Assembly (NCBI GenBank): GCA_003558335.1 | Contig: PWMA01000028.1 | Span: 1 to 25,219, forward strand | DNA length: 25,219 nucleotides | Direction of reading: 5' to 3' | DNA from: Candidatus Methanofastidiosia archaeon | GTDB taxonomy: Archaea; Methanobacteriota_B; Thermococci; Methanofastidiosales; Methanofastidiosaceae | In this document: in pieces, positions 6,529-14,428 of the stretch | Numbering within the stretch: the stretch's first letter is position 1 | Layout: each line of letters begins with the position of its first letter | The notes under the pieces: generated by a model | Seen by the model: only the letters and a program-made list of their open reading frames with translations | Told to the model about the DNA's origin: nothing | The model's database searches: none | Program-made: the position numbers and the translations under genes

Positions 6529-8352
6529 ATGAAGATTAGATTCTTAGGTTCAGCAAAAGAGGTTGGAAGATCCTGTGTTGAAGTTAATATTGATGGAAGA
6601 TTATTTATCTTAGATTGTGGAATTAAACTTTCAGGAGAAGGAACTTATCCTGATTTCTCAGACGTTAATATATCTGCAATTGAAGCAGTTATAATTTCTC
6701 ATGCGCATCTTGATCATTCGGGATACGCACCATATATTTATTCGCTTGGATATAATGGGCCCATATATTTCACCAAACCTACGTTGGATTTGGCACTTTT
6801 ACTGCAAAAAGATTATATCAAAGTTCAGGGGCTTGAAGGAGAAAATTCACCCTATTCTAAAGAAGATATAAGAAAGGAAATAAATCACGCTGTTACTTTA
6901 AACTATGAAGAAAAAGTTTACATAAACAATGAAGTATCTCTTACTTTTTTTAATGCAGGACATATATTAGGTTCTGCTCAAATCTGCCTTGATACTCCTT
7001 ATGGGAGGCTTGTCTACACAGGTGATATAGGTTCTGATGTCAGAACATTAGAACCTGTTAAGAAGGGTATACCCGGTGTAGACTACTTAATTATGGAATC
7101 AACATACGGCCTAAAGACTGATATTCACCCACCTTTTGAACATAAAGAAAGAGATCTCATTCAGATAATCAAAGAAACAAAAAAGAGAAAAGGAAAAGTT
7201 TTGATACCTGTTTTTGCAATAGATAGGGCACAGAACATAATGATGCTTTTAAAAGAAGCAAGGCAAAGTGGACAAATATCTCAACAGATATTTATTGAGG
7301 GACTACTTGTAAAAGCAAATGAAGTCTATGATAATTATCCCCGTTGGATGAATAAAAAAATGGCTGACCTTTTCAAAAAAGGAAATCCATTTAGTAGCGC
7401 CATGTTTAAGGAAGTTTGGAATAGGAAACGAGTTATTCAGATGAAGGGATCGATAATAGTTGTTACTACCTCAGGTATGATGTCTGGAGGCCCTGTTATG
7501 GACTATTTTAAGTCCTGGGCTTCTGATGAAAAAAATTCTCTTATCTTAGTTGGCTACCAAGTGGAGGACACATTTGGTAGACAAGTTTTAGAAGGATTGA
7601 GAGAGTTTGAAGATGAAAATGGAAAAATAAGAAAGATCAATGCCAGAGTCGAATGGATTGATTTTTCTGCACATTCCGATCATAAATCTTTGATTGATTA
7701 TGTGAACTCTTTGGATGGATCACTAAAAAAAGTTTTTTTATGTCATGGAGATCCTGAACAACTAACGGAGCTTTCAGAAGAAATCAGCAAAATAAATGAA
7801 TGTATAGTGCCCGAACAATTAGTTTCGTATCAAGTCACAGAAGAGTTAAAGGAAGAGGAAGAAAGCCCATCTAAAAGGGTAATCTATGAAAGATTGCCTC
7901 CTTTGGAAAAATCGTTTGAATTAATATTTACAACTCCCCAAGACAAGTTGATAAAAGATAGATCGATAAATCTCATAGAAGATACCGAAAATGAGCTTCT
8001 TATTGCATGTTATCTTGATGATTCTATAGCCTCTTTCATAATAGATGTTGCTAAAAAAGGAGCAAAAGTTAAAGCTATATTTAGACATATTACAAGACCA
8101 GGTAACAAAAAAGCATTCAAAATGTTGAAAAAAAACGGTGTAGAAGTAAGGGTTAATAGAGAAAGTCATGTAAGGTTTTTAGTTTCTGATGAGAGAGAAG
8201 CCATGATATCGTCTTCAGACCTCACAAGAGATAGTTTTTATGACCACTTTGAAGTAGGAATAATCACAAATGATAAAGAAACGATAAAGAGAACAAGAGA
8301 ATTCTTTTATAGAATATGGGACGAAAGTGTAGAGGGTTTTGTTAGAGAGTAA
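6529..8352 (+). CDS. Beta-CASP metallo-beta-lactamase RNase with C-terminal PLD-like domain
   Basis: The protein has 607 aa. Residues 1-430 form a metallo-beta-lactamase/beta-CASP nuclease of the archaeal CPSF2/RNase J group. Visible are zinc motif HAHLDH (58-63), GHILGSA (His145), TGDIG (Asp166), ESTYG, the beta-CASP segment TSGMMSGGPVMDYF, AHSDH (381-385) and CHGDPEQ (His406). No N-terminal KH domains are present, unlike aCPSF1. After an acidic linker (about 436-447), residues 465-600 look like one phospholipase-D-like domain: HVRFLVSD fits HxKx4D with Arg for Lys, then ISSSDLTRDSF and a conserved-looking Glu-Val-Gly. Lys-to-Arg and Asn-to-Asp changes suggest a degenerate, perhaps RNA-binding, PLD fold. 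The likely role is RNA processing or decay. The stop directly abuts the rtcB stop. Confidence 0.88.
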   Translation: MKIRFLGSAKEVGRSCVEVNIDGRLFILDCGIKLSGEGTYPDFSDVNISAIEAVIISHAHLDHSGYAPYIYSLGYNGPIYFTKPTLDLALLLQKDYIKVQGLEGENSPYSKEDIRKEINHAVTLNYEEKVYINNEVSLTFFNAGHILGSAQICLDTPYGRLVYTGDIGSDVRTLEPVKKGIPGVDYLIMESTYGLKTDIHPPFEHKERDLIQIIKETKKRKGKVLIPVFAIDRAQNIMMLLKEARQSGQISQQIFIEGLLVKANEVYDNYPRWMNKKMADLFKKGNPFSSAMFKEVWNRKRVIQMKGSIIVVTTSGMMSGGPVMDYFKSWASDEKNSLILVGYQVEDTFGRQVLEGLREFEDENGKIRKINARVEWIDFSAHSDHKSLIDYVNSLDGSLKKVFLCHGDPEQLTELSEEISKINECIVPEQLVSYQVTEELKEEEESPSKRVIYERLPPLEKSFELIFTTPQDKLIKDRSINLIEDTENELLIACYLDDSIASFIIDVAKKGAKVKAIFRHITRPGNKKAFKMLKKNGVEVRVNRESHVRFLVSDEREAMISSSDLTRDSFYDHFEVGIITNDKETIKRTREFFYRIWDESVEGFVRE

Positions 8353-9771
8353 TTATCCTTTGGCAACGCCTATCGGCCTAAGTTTTGCAACTTTTTTTGC
8401 AAGTCCGGCGTTGTTGCATACATCGACAACGTTGTGGATATCCTTATAAACATCTGGAGCCTCTTCAGCGACAACTTTTGGAGATGCTGCTTTTACGTAT
8501 ATATTTTCTTTTTCCAGTTTTTTAATTATGTCTTCTCCTCTATATCGTTTAGTTGCTGCACTTCTAGAAAGTACTCTTCCAGATCCATGACATGTTGAAC
8601 CAAAAGTTTGACTTGAAGATTTAACGCCGCACATTACATAAGAAGCTGTTCCCATGTCTCCCGGAACGATAACAGGTTGTCCAAAATCTTGATAATCTTT
8701 AGGAAGTTCATTTCTTCCTTTCCAAAAAGCTCTTGTTGCACCCTTCCTATGAACACAATACTTTTTACCATTGTGCTTTTCAAACTTAGCTATATTGTGG
8801 GCAACGTCATAGAGTATATCCAATCCAAGATCCTCTGAATCTTCTCGAAATATCTTTGATATCGATTCTCTTACCCAATGCGTAATCATCTGTCTATTAG
8901 CCCATGCAAAGTTAGCAGCGGCGCTCATAGCTTTAAAGTAATCTTCTCCTTCCTTGGAATTAATTGGAGCACAAACAAGCTCCCTATCGGGTATTTTTAG
9001 ATTGTATCTTTTATGAGCTCCTTCCATTGTCTGGATGTAGTCAGAGCATATCTGATGGCCACATCCTCTTGAACCTGTATGAATCATAAAACAAATTTGG
9101 CCCTCTCTAAGGCCAAATACTTCGGATGTCTTCTCATCATATATTTTATCAATGACTTGCATCTCAAGAAAGTGATTTCCACTGCCAAGGCTGCCCAATT
9201 GGGGCATCCCTCTCTTTTTTGCATTATTACTTACTTTTGTAGGATCTCCTTCCATTGAGCCTTCACTTTCGATAAATTTAAGATCCTCTTTCCAGCCATA
9301 ATCTTCTTCAACTGCCCATTTTGCTCCTACCATCAAAACTTCATCAAGATCATTTCTAGACAATCTTATCTTTCCCTGTGATCCTAATCCTGATGGAACA
9401 TTTTTGAATATAGAATCTATTATCTCTTTTCGTTTATCTAAAACATCATCATGAACTAAGTTTGATTTTAGAAGTCTAACACCACAGTTTATATCGTATC
9501 CAACTCCACCTGGAGAAATAATCCCATTTTCAAGCTCCATCGCTGCAACGCCACCTATAGGAAATCCATATCCCTGGTGCCCATCAGGCATGACAAAGGA
9601 GTAACCTTCAATTCCACTAAGGCATGCTACATTTTCTGCCTGTTTCATTGTAAGATCTTCCTTCATTTTTGTTATAAGTTTATCATCAGCATAAAGTCTA
9701 GCCGGTACTTTCATCTCACCTTTTTTTTCAATCTCATACACAAACTCGGATACTTTTTTTAAATCACTCAT
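8353..9771 (-). CDS. rtcB: RNA-splicing ligase RtcB
   Basis: RtcB joins RNA 2',3'-cyclic phosphate (or 3'-phosphate) ends to 5'-OH ends with Mn2+ and GTP, and ligates tRNA exons in archaea. It is 472 aa with no intein, near the length of the mature Pyrococcus protein. Metal and active-site motifs are visible: GYDINCGVRL (Asp93, Cys96), GSGNHF (His200), IHTGSRGCGHQ (His231), VAHNI (His325), and the guanylylated histidine in TCHGSGRVLSR (His395). The start is supported by AAGGTGGG a few bases upstream. It lies 27 bp after rtcA on the same strand, probably both co-transcribed and driven by its own TATA-like box. It converges with the beta-CASP nuclease gene with no bases between the two stops. 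Confidence 0.97.
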   Translation of the reverse strand: MSDLKKVSEFVYEIEKKGEMKVPARLYADDKLITKMKEDLTMKQAENVACLSGIEGYSFVMPDGHQGYGFPIGGVAAMELENGIISPGGVGYDINCGVRLLKSNLVHDDVLDKRKEIIDSIFKNVPSGLGSQGKIRLSRNDLDEVLMVGAKWAVEEDYGWKEDLKFIESEGSMEGDPTKVSNNAKKRGMPQLGSLGSGNHFLEMQVIDKIYDEKTSEVFGLREGQICFMIHTGSRGCGHQICSDYIQTMEGAHKRYNLKIPDRELVCAPINSKEGEDYFKAMSAAANFAWANRQMITHWVRESISKIFREDSEDLGLDILYDVAHNIAKFEKHNGKKYCVHRKGATRAFWKGRNELPKDYQDFGQPVIVPGDMGTASYVMCGVKSSSQTFGSTCHGSGRVLSRSAATKRYRGEDIIKKLEKENIYVKAASPKVVAEEAPDVYKDIHNVVDVCNNAGLAKKVAKLRPIGVAKG

Positions 9772-9798
9772 CTGCCCACCTTACTATATTATACCATA

Positions 9799-10830
9799 CT
9801 ATATATAAATATTTTCAAATCCTATTCCCTCTGTTTTCAATCTATTATTTTCCCATAAAAATTTGACATTAAAAAATTTTTCCAAAATTGATATATTTGT
9901 TTCAAGATGGGAAGTGTTTTTTGTATATATTGAAGAAGTTCCCTCTGCTAAAGCCATATATGGAACTATTTGATCCGATAGATGACAGTCAAATCCTTGA
10001 TGATACTTATGTAAAAAATTTTTTGCCCCTTCTTGTCCTACTTCTTCTGCACGTTTTCCTTTTGCTCCTAATGCACCATCACCTATAGTCGATTTTTTGC
10101 TCTTGGAAAACAGAAAAATTCCAGAGCCTATTCTTTGGCTTGAATCATTTTCAACATCAAGTTTTATATTTGGAGTAGTACCTTCTCTGCCAATTATTCC
10201 TCTGGCAGATTTCTTCTGTCTTTCTGAAACATTTTCAGGAAGATTTGTGGAGTAAGAAATTCCTTCAATCTTTTGAGGTTTTTCAAATTTATCTAATTCT
10301 AAAGATTTATATCTATTAACAGGTGTCACCTCTATTTCAATATAGCCACCACCCTCAGGATAGTATCCTCTTATCACTTTGTTAATCTTAATCTTGTATC
10401 CAGTCATTTCCAATGTAGGTATAGTGACTTTTGTCAAGTAGTCTATCTGAGGACTCCATAAAACATTAGTTCCTCCATATACGCCTACGGTGGTTTTGTT
10501 TTCCAAAAAAGGTAGAAATATCATAATAGATTGCAAGAGTAAAGTTATGCTTCCTGCAGTTCCAATGTTAACTGTAATTTTTCTTTTATAGTCAGTTTTG
10601 GGGATAAACTTAATGTTTGTTGAACTTATACTGTTACCTTCTACAATCGAACCTGTAAGCTCTTTAATTGCAGAGACTGTTTTCATGTGTTGAGGTGCAA
10701 GGCCCTCTCTCGGTCTATTTTTTCGTATATTATAAATATTCACAGGAATTTTAGTTAAAACGGAAAGAGCAAGTGAAGTTCTAAGGATTTGACCTCCACC
10801 TTCGCCTAAACTCCCATCTATTTCTAGCAT
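9799..10830 (-). CDS. rtcA: RNA 3'-terminal phosphate cyclase
   Basis: RtcA uses ATP to convert RNA 3'-phosphate ends to 2',3'-cyclic phosphates through an adenylylated histidine. The protein is 343 aa, the normal size. Diagnostic blocks are the N-terminal DGSLGEGGGQILRTSLALS (5-23), RPREGLAPQHMK, IGTAGSITLLLQ, the YPEGGGYIEI segment and the catalytic-His block CHLSDQIVPYMALAEG (His283). It precedes rtcB in the same orientation, so cyclised ends made here could feed the RtcB ligase. There is no Shine-Dalgarno site, but a TATA-like TTTTATATT lies about 24 bases upstream of the ATG, so the transcript is probably leaderless. Confidence 0.96.
   Translation of the reverse strand: MLEIDGSLGEGGGQILRTSLALSVLTKIPVNIYNIRKNRPREGLAPQHMKTVSAIKELTGSIVEGNSISSTNIKFIPKTDYKRKITVNIGTAGSITLLLQSIMIFLPFLENKTTVGVYGGTNVLWSPQIDYLTKVTIPTLEMTGYKIKINKVIRGYYPEGGGYIEIEVTPVNRYKSLELDKFEKPQKIEGISYSTNLPENVSERQKKSARGIIGREGTTPNIKLDVENDSSQRIGSGIFLFSKSKKSTIGDGALGAKGKRAEEVGQEGAKNFLHKYHQGFDCHLSDQIVPYMALAEGTSSIYTKNTSHLETNISILEKFFNVKFLWENNRLKTEGIGFENIYI
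9801..9809 (-). promoter_or_regulatory. TATA-like box for rtcB, inside the rtcA 3' end
   Basis: On the minus strand it reads TTTATATAT and overlaps the last codons of rtcA. Its centre is about 34 bases before the rtcB ATG, so a short leader carrying the AAGGTGGG site (9775-9783) would result. It suggests rtcB can be made independently of rtcA. Confidence 0.4.
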
Positions 10831-10849
10831 GAAAATATTAAAACTTTCT

Positions 10850-10858
10850 AATATAAAA
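10850..10858 (-). promoter_or_regulatory. TATA-like box for rtcA
   Basis: Minus-strand TTTTATATT lies in the 30-bp gap after the LysE-like gene, centred about 24 bases before the rtcA ATG. The spacing fits a leaderless archaeal transcript. Confidence 0.4.
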
Positions 10859-10860
10859 CA

Positions 10861-11532
10861 TTAGACATAATATCTAATAAAAGGAAGAGAATCATACAAA
10901 AAATAGATCCCTATTGTTAATAGCAAAATACCACAACTAAAAAGTAGTATCTCATAAAAAATTGGTTTAATAAATTTCTTACCTTTATATAGTGAAAACG
11001 AAATAAATGAATACCAAGAAAGATCTGCAATCCAGTGCCCAAGAAATAGTAAGAATACCCCTACAAAACCTATTGCAAGCCCTCTCATTACAAGGCTATT
11101 TCCTACTGTAAACCACCATACGAATATTGCAGGATTTAAAATTGTAAATATAAAGCCAGTCTTTAAAGGCGTTATATATTCCTTTTTTACCTTAAATCGA
11201 TTCAATTTAAAATCGTTCATATTTTCTTCAGACATTTTTTCATATTTTTTTCGGTCCTTTATAATCCCAATACCAAGATAAAAAAGGCCGATCCCACCAA
11301 CAATTCCTATAAATGCCCTAACAATCGGGATATTGATTATATATGATATACCAAGAGAAAGAGCTATTACTATTGGGATCTCTACAAATAAGTGGCCAAT
11401 ACAGACCATAGGTCCCGATAAAGGCCCATATCTAAGAGTGTCCTTTATTGTTGCCGTAAATAAAGGTCCGGGAACCATCGCTCCTGAGAATCCAATTGCA
11501 AGGCCTATTGAAAGAAGTAAAAGCCCTTCCAT
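10861..11532 (-). CDS. LysE/RhtB-family exporter
   Basis: This 223-aa integral membrane protein has about six hydrophobic segments. The N-terminus has the family's GxxVPGPLF signature near residues 17-26 in the first membrane helix, followed by a region with TLRYGPLSGPMVCIGH. A charged cytoplasmic loop (about 90-120, rich in Lys, Glu and Asn) separates the two halves, and FTILNPAIFVWWFTVG is the typical second-half motif. LysE-family proteins export amino acids or related metabolites; the substrate here cannot be read from sequence. It lies upstream of rtcA on the same strand, with no functional link evident. The start has no clear ribosome binding site. Confidence 0.83.
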   Translation of the reverse strand: MEGLLLLSIGLAIGFSGAMVPGPLFTATIKDTLRYGPLSGPMVCIGHLFVEIPIVIALSLGISYIINIPIVRAFIGIVGGIGLFYLGIGIIKDRKKYEKMSEENMNDFKLNRFKVKKEYITPLKTGFIFTILNPAIFVWWFTVGNSLVMRGLAIGFVGVFLLFLGHWIADLSWYSFISFSLYKGKKFIKPIFYEILLFSCGILLLTIGIYFLYDSLPFIRYYV

Positions 11533-11591
11533 GGCTTAGGTATAAATTTAATCCTTAAATGTATTCTGATTTATTTTTTAAAACGGTTATA

Positions 11592-11599
11592 TTTATAAA
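11592..11599 (+). promoter_or_regulatory. TATA-like box for the 11629 gene
   Basis: TTTATAAA lies about 33 bases before the ATG, in the gap to the divergent LysE-like gene. A short leader carrying AGGGAT before the start is implied. Confidence 0.45.
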
Positions 11600-11628
11600 C
11601 ATTGGATTAAATAGTAACTAGGGATAAA

Positions 11629-11949
11629 ATGAAATACGAAGTTTTTTATGGAAAAGGAATGGGAAAGGTAAAAAAGGAATATCCTGAGATTTACGAAACT
11701 ATCAAAAAACTTAATGAAGTTGTGTATACTGGGAAAATTCTAGACTATAGAACTCAAAAACTTATAGCGCTAGGGATTGCTGCAAGCAATTGTGATGAGA
11801 CTGCTACAGAAAAACAGATGAGATCTGCCATGAAAGAGTTAGAAGTAACTCCAGAAGAAATAACTGATGTTTTGAGAGTTGTGCTCTTATTATCTGGTAT
11901 GCCAGCTTTTGTAAAAGGTATGAGAATACTTGATGAAATAAAAAAGTGA
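11629..11949 (+). CDS. Carboxymuconolactone decarboxylase/AhpD-like protein
   Basis: This small all-helical protein (106 aa) matches the CMD/AhpD-like family in pattern: YRTQKLIALGIAASNCDETAT followed by QMRSAMKEL, EEITDVLRVVLLLSG and MPAF. In redox-active AhpD-like members the middle helix has CxxC with a nearby His. Here only one cysteine (Cys55) is present and the second Cys and His are absent, so a peroxidase-reductase activity of the AhpD type is unlikely. Comparable archaeal members of unknown function are common. The start has AGGGAT upstream. The gene is followed by a 3-TM protein after six bases, likely in the same transcript. Confidence 0.78.
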   Translation: MKYEVFYGKGMGKVKKEYPEIYETIKKLNEVVYTGKILDYRTQKLIALGIAASNCDETATEKQMRSAMKELEVTPEEITDVLRVVLLLSGMPAFVKGMRILDEIKK

Positions 11950-11955
11950 TGTAGA

Positions 11956-12243
11956 GTGGTTCCAGATTCAAGACTAATAAAGATCTCAGAAATTGTAATG
12001 ATATTTGGAGTAGGTCTTACAGTATTTTCATTTATTGGATTTGATATAATTGCATACCTTGGAGTACGGTTTGTACCAGGATATCTTTTAGGACTGTTAT
12101 TGTTATTCCTTGGAATTTTAATACATCCAGAGATATTATATAATTTAAATAATCCAAAAGTTATTGTTTTTTTGACAGTCTATATCGTTGGTTATGCTTT
12201 GCTGCTCTTTAGATACCTAGATTATTTATCGCGATTAGTATAG
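11956..12243 (+). CDS. Small membrane protein, three TM segments, unknown function
   Basis: This 95-aa protein begins with GTG at 11956, six bases after the preceding stop. It has about three hydrophobic segments: near 10-34, near 40-57 and near 68-86. A short NNPK segment lies between the second and third. No motif is recognised and no family is assigned. Close spacing suggests co-transcription with the CMD-like gene, which may be the only hint to its role. No good alternative ATG exists at the N-terminus. Confidence 0.6.
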   Translation: MVPDSRLIKISEIVMIFGVGLTVFSFIGFDIIAYLGVRFVPGYLLGLLLLFLGILIHPEILYNLNNPKVIVFLTVYIVGYALLLFRYLDYLSRLV

Positions 12244-12361
12244 GCATAGCTGTGATTTTTTTTATTGAAATGAATTCATATATTTTATTAAATATTTAAA
12301 TTTAATTATCTATTAATGCAAAGAGTTCTATAACCCAAACCTTTAAATGCTAGTTAGAGAC

Positions 12362-12370
12362 TTTTATAAA
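12362..12370 (+). promoter_or_regulatory. TATA-like box for the XPB helicase gene
   Basis: TTTTATAAA lies about 39 bases before the ATG at 12405. A start near 12393 would give a short leader with GGTGAT (12396-12401) as ribosome binding site. A second AT-rich box at 12381-12391 is possible but would sit too near the start. The rest of the 161-bp gap (12244-12404) shows nothing else. Confidence 0.4.
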
Positions 12371-12404
12371 ACTGTATTAAAAAATATAAACTTATGGTGA
12401 TTTA

Positions 12405-14090
12405 ATGGATACTCCCAAACCTTTGATCGTACAAGGAGATCGTTCAATGTTCCTTGAAGTGGCAAATCCACTTTACGAAGATGCTAGAGATGAAATTTCT
12501 AGATTCTCAGAGTTGGAAAAAAGTCCGGAGCATATCCATACTTATAGACTTACAGACCTCTCTCTTTGGAATGCCGCTGCTGCAGGATTAACGAGTGAAG
12601 AAGTCATAGAAGTTCTTTTGAAATACTCAAGATACGATATACCTTCTAATGTTATAAGTGATATTAAAGACATAATATCTCGGTTTGGAAGACTTTCATT
12701 AAAAAAAATTGATGAAGATCTAGTTCTTTATTCAGAAGATGATCTTCTAATTAAAGAAATTCAAAATAATGAGCGACTGAAAAAATACATTCTTGATATA
12801 TTCGACGAAAATACTCTTAAAGTAGATCTTAATAGCAGAGGTTTTTTAAAACAAGACTTGATTAAAATAGGTTGGCCTGCTTTGGATTTAGCTGGTTATG
12901 AAGATGGAGATTATTTAGATATAAATCTTCTCAGTACAACAAGAAGTGGAACAGATTTTCAATTGAGGAAATACCAAGAAGATGCTGTCAATGTTTTTTA
13001 TAGAAGCGGAGGAGTAGAAGGAGGAAGTGGAACAATTGTGCTACCCTGTGGTGCAGGTAAGACTGTAATTGGTATGGGGGTTATGTCTAAGGTAAAAACT
13101 AATACATTAATTACATGTCCTAATGTTGTAGCCGTTAGACAATGGATTGATGAAATAATTGATAAAACAGACATACCTCGAGAAAAAATAGGAGAATACT
13201 CTGGCGAGATAAAAGAAATAAAAGAAATAACAGTAACAACTTATCAAATATTAACTTATAGAGGTAAAAAGGATCAAGAGTTTTCCCATTTTAATATATT
13301 CGATAAAAAAAATTGGGGACTCATAATATATGATGAAGTCCATTTACTCCCTGCACCAGTATTTCAAGTTACAGCCCATATACAATCGAAGAGAAGACTT
13401 GGATTGACTGCCACATTAGTAAGAGAAGATGGAAGGGAAAAAGATGTTTTCAGCCTTATTGGACCAAAGAAATTTGATATGCCTTGGAAAAATCTTGAAC
13501 AGCAAGGATGGATAGCTGAAGCAATATGTTATGAAATAAGAACACATATGCCCGAAAAATCAAGAATAGTATATGCTACATCAGATGATAGAAATAAATA
13601 TAGAATAGCTGCAGAAAATCCATTCAAGTATGAAATAGTAAAAAGAATAATCAAACATCATAGAAATGATAGAATTCTTATAATTGGTATGTACATAGAG
13701 CAACTTGAAAATATTGCAGAGTTTCTTAAAGCTCCTTTAATAACTGGAAAAATTCCAAACAAAGAGAGAGAAAGGATATATTCAGAGTTTAGAAAAGGAA
13801 ACATAAGAATACTTGTTGTTTCAAAAGTAGCAAATTTTGCAATAGATTTACCTGATGCAAATGTAGCAATTCAAGTTTCAGGTACCTTTGGATCTAGACA
13901 AGAAGAAGCTCAGAGATTAGGTAGAATATTAAGACCTAAAAAAGATGGGGCATCAGCAAAGTTCTACTCAATTGTTACTAAAGATACCCGAGACCAAGAA
14001 TATTCATCTAACAGGCAAATTTTTTTAACTGAGCAAGGATATAAATACGTTATAGTTGATGACCATAACCTAGATAGTATCTTAAAGTGA
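12405..14090 (+). CDS. XPB-type DNA repair helicase (bacterial-like long form)
   Basis: This 561-aa superfamily 2 helicase is an XPB homologue. Residues 1-110 form the N-terminal domain typical of long bacterial XPB proteins (PLIVQGDRSMFLEV, ELEKSPEHIHTYRLT, LSLWNAAAAGL). The core has Walker A PCGAGKT (about 214-220), DEVH at 310-313, GLTATL (about 333-338), the RED motif REDGRE (340-345) and motif VI RQEEAQRLGRILRPK. Architecture and block sequences resemble mycobacterial XPB as I remember it, more than the shorter archaeal XPB that partners Bax1; no Bax1 nuclease is adjacent. The likely role is DNA opening in repair. GGTGAT lies just before the ATG. The next gene starts four bases after the stop. 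Confidence 0.93.
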   Translation: MDTPKPLIVQGDRSMFLEVANPLYEDARDEISRFSELEKSPEHIHTYRLTDLSLWNAAAAGLTSEEVIEVLLKYSRYDIPSNVISDIKDIISRFGRLSLKKIDEDLVLYSEDDLLIKEIQNNERLKKYILDIFDENTLKVDLNSRGFLKQDLIKIGWPALDLAGYEDGDYLDINLLSTTRSGTDFQLRKYQEDAVNVFYRSGGVEGGSGTIVLPCGAGKTVIGMGVMSKVKTNTLITCPNVVAVRQWIDEIIDKTDIPREKIGEYSGEIKEIKEITVTTYQILTYRGKKDQEFSHFNIFDKKNWGLIIYDEVHLLPAPVFQVTAHIQSKRRLGLTATLVREDGREKDVFSLIGPKKFDMPWKNLEQQGWIAEAICYEIRTHMPEKSRIVYATSDDRNKYRIAAENPFKYEIVKRIIKHHRNDRILIIGMYIEQLENIAEFLKAPLITGKIPNKERERIYSEFRKGNIRILVVSKVANFAIDLPDANVAIQVSGTFGSRQEEAQRLGRILRPKKDGASAKFYSIVTKDTRDQEYSSNRQIFLTEQGYKYVIVDDHNLDSILK

Positions 14091-14094
14091 TTAT

Positions 14095-14406
14095 ATGATT
14101 GAAGGAATGATTGATGCTGGAGCTTGTGGTTTTATAAACAAAGTGAAGGTAAAAAGAAAAGGACTAGGCTTTAAAATTGAAGTGGAAACAAAATGTAAAC
14201 TAGTTGAAAAGTATGCAGAAGATTTAGAAAATGTAGACAAAGATGTAGTGTTCAAAAAGATTCCCGTAAATCCCATATACCAAACAGCAGATATATTGCA
14301 CCCTGTATGTCCTGTACCATGTGGCATCCTGAAAACATGTGAAGCTGAAGCAGGATTAGCTTTAAAGAAAAGTGTGAAAATTAATTTAGAAGAAAAAGAA
14401 GAATAA
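14095..14406 (+). CDS. Cys-rich conserved archaeal protein, 103 aa
   Basis: The function is unknown. The protein starts MIEGMIDAGACGF and has five cysteines: Cys11, Cys34, Cys72, Cys76 and Cys82. The last three sit in a striking segment HPVCPVPCGILKTCEAEAGL (70-89). This pattern (N-terminal AGxCGF, then CPVPxGIxKxxExEAGLAL) resembles a small conserved family in methanogens and relatives, possibly DUF6951, from memory. The cysteines suggest a metal or iron-sulfur site, but this is inferred. It begins four bases after the XPB stop, so co-transcription is likely. ATG at 14107 is an alternative start. The 3' end is convergent with the AIM24-like gene. Confidence 0.75.
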   Translation: MIEGMIDAGACGFINKVKVKRKGLGFKIEVETKCKLVEKYAEDLENVDKDVVFKKIPVNPIYQTADILHPVCPVPCGILKTCEAEAGLALKKSVKINLEEKEE

Positions 14407-14421
14407 AAAATAATTATTTTT
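14406..14421. terminator. Bidirectional A/T-tract terminator between convergent genes
   Basis: The 22-bp gap between two convergent stops has a perfect 16-bp palindrome, AAAAATAATTATTTTT. It gives a T5 tract at the end of transcripts on both strands, as archaeal RNA polymerase termination favours. Confidence 0.5.
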
Positions 14422-14428
14422 CTAATTA

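Noticed and set aside
8353..9771. Intein in RtcB, common in archaea
   Set aside because: The protein is 472 aa and all active-site motifs are continuous, with no inserted splicing domain.
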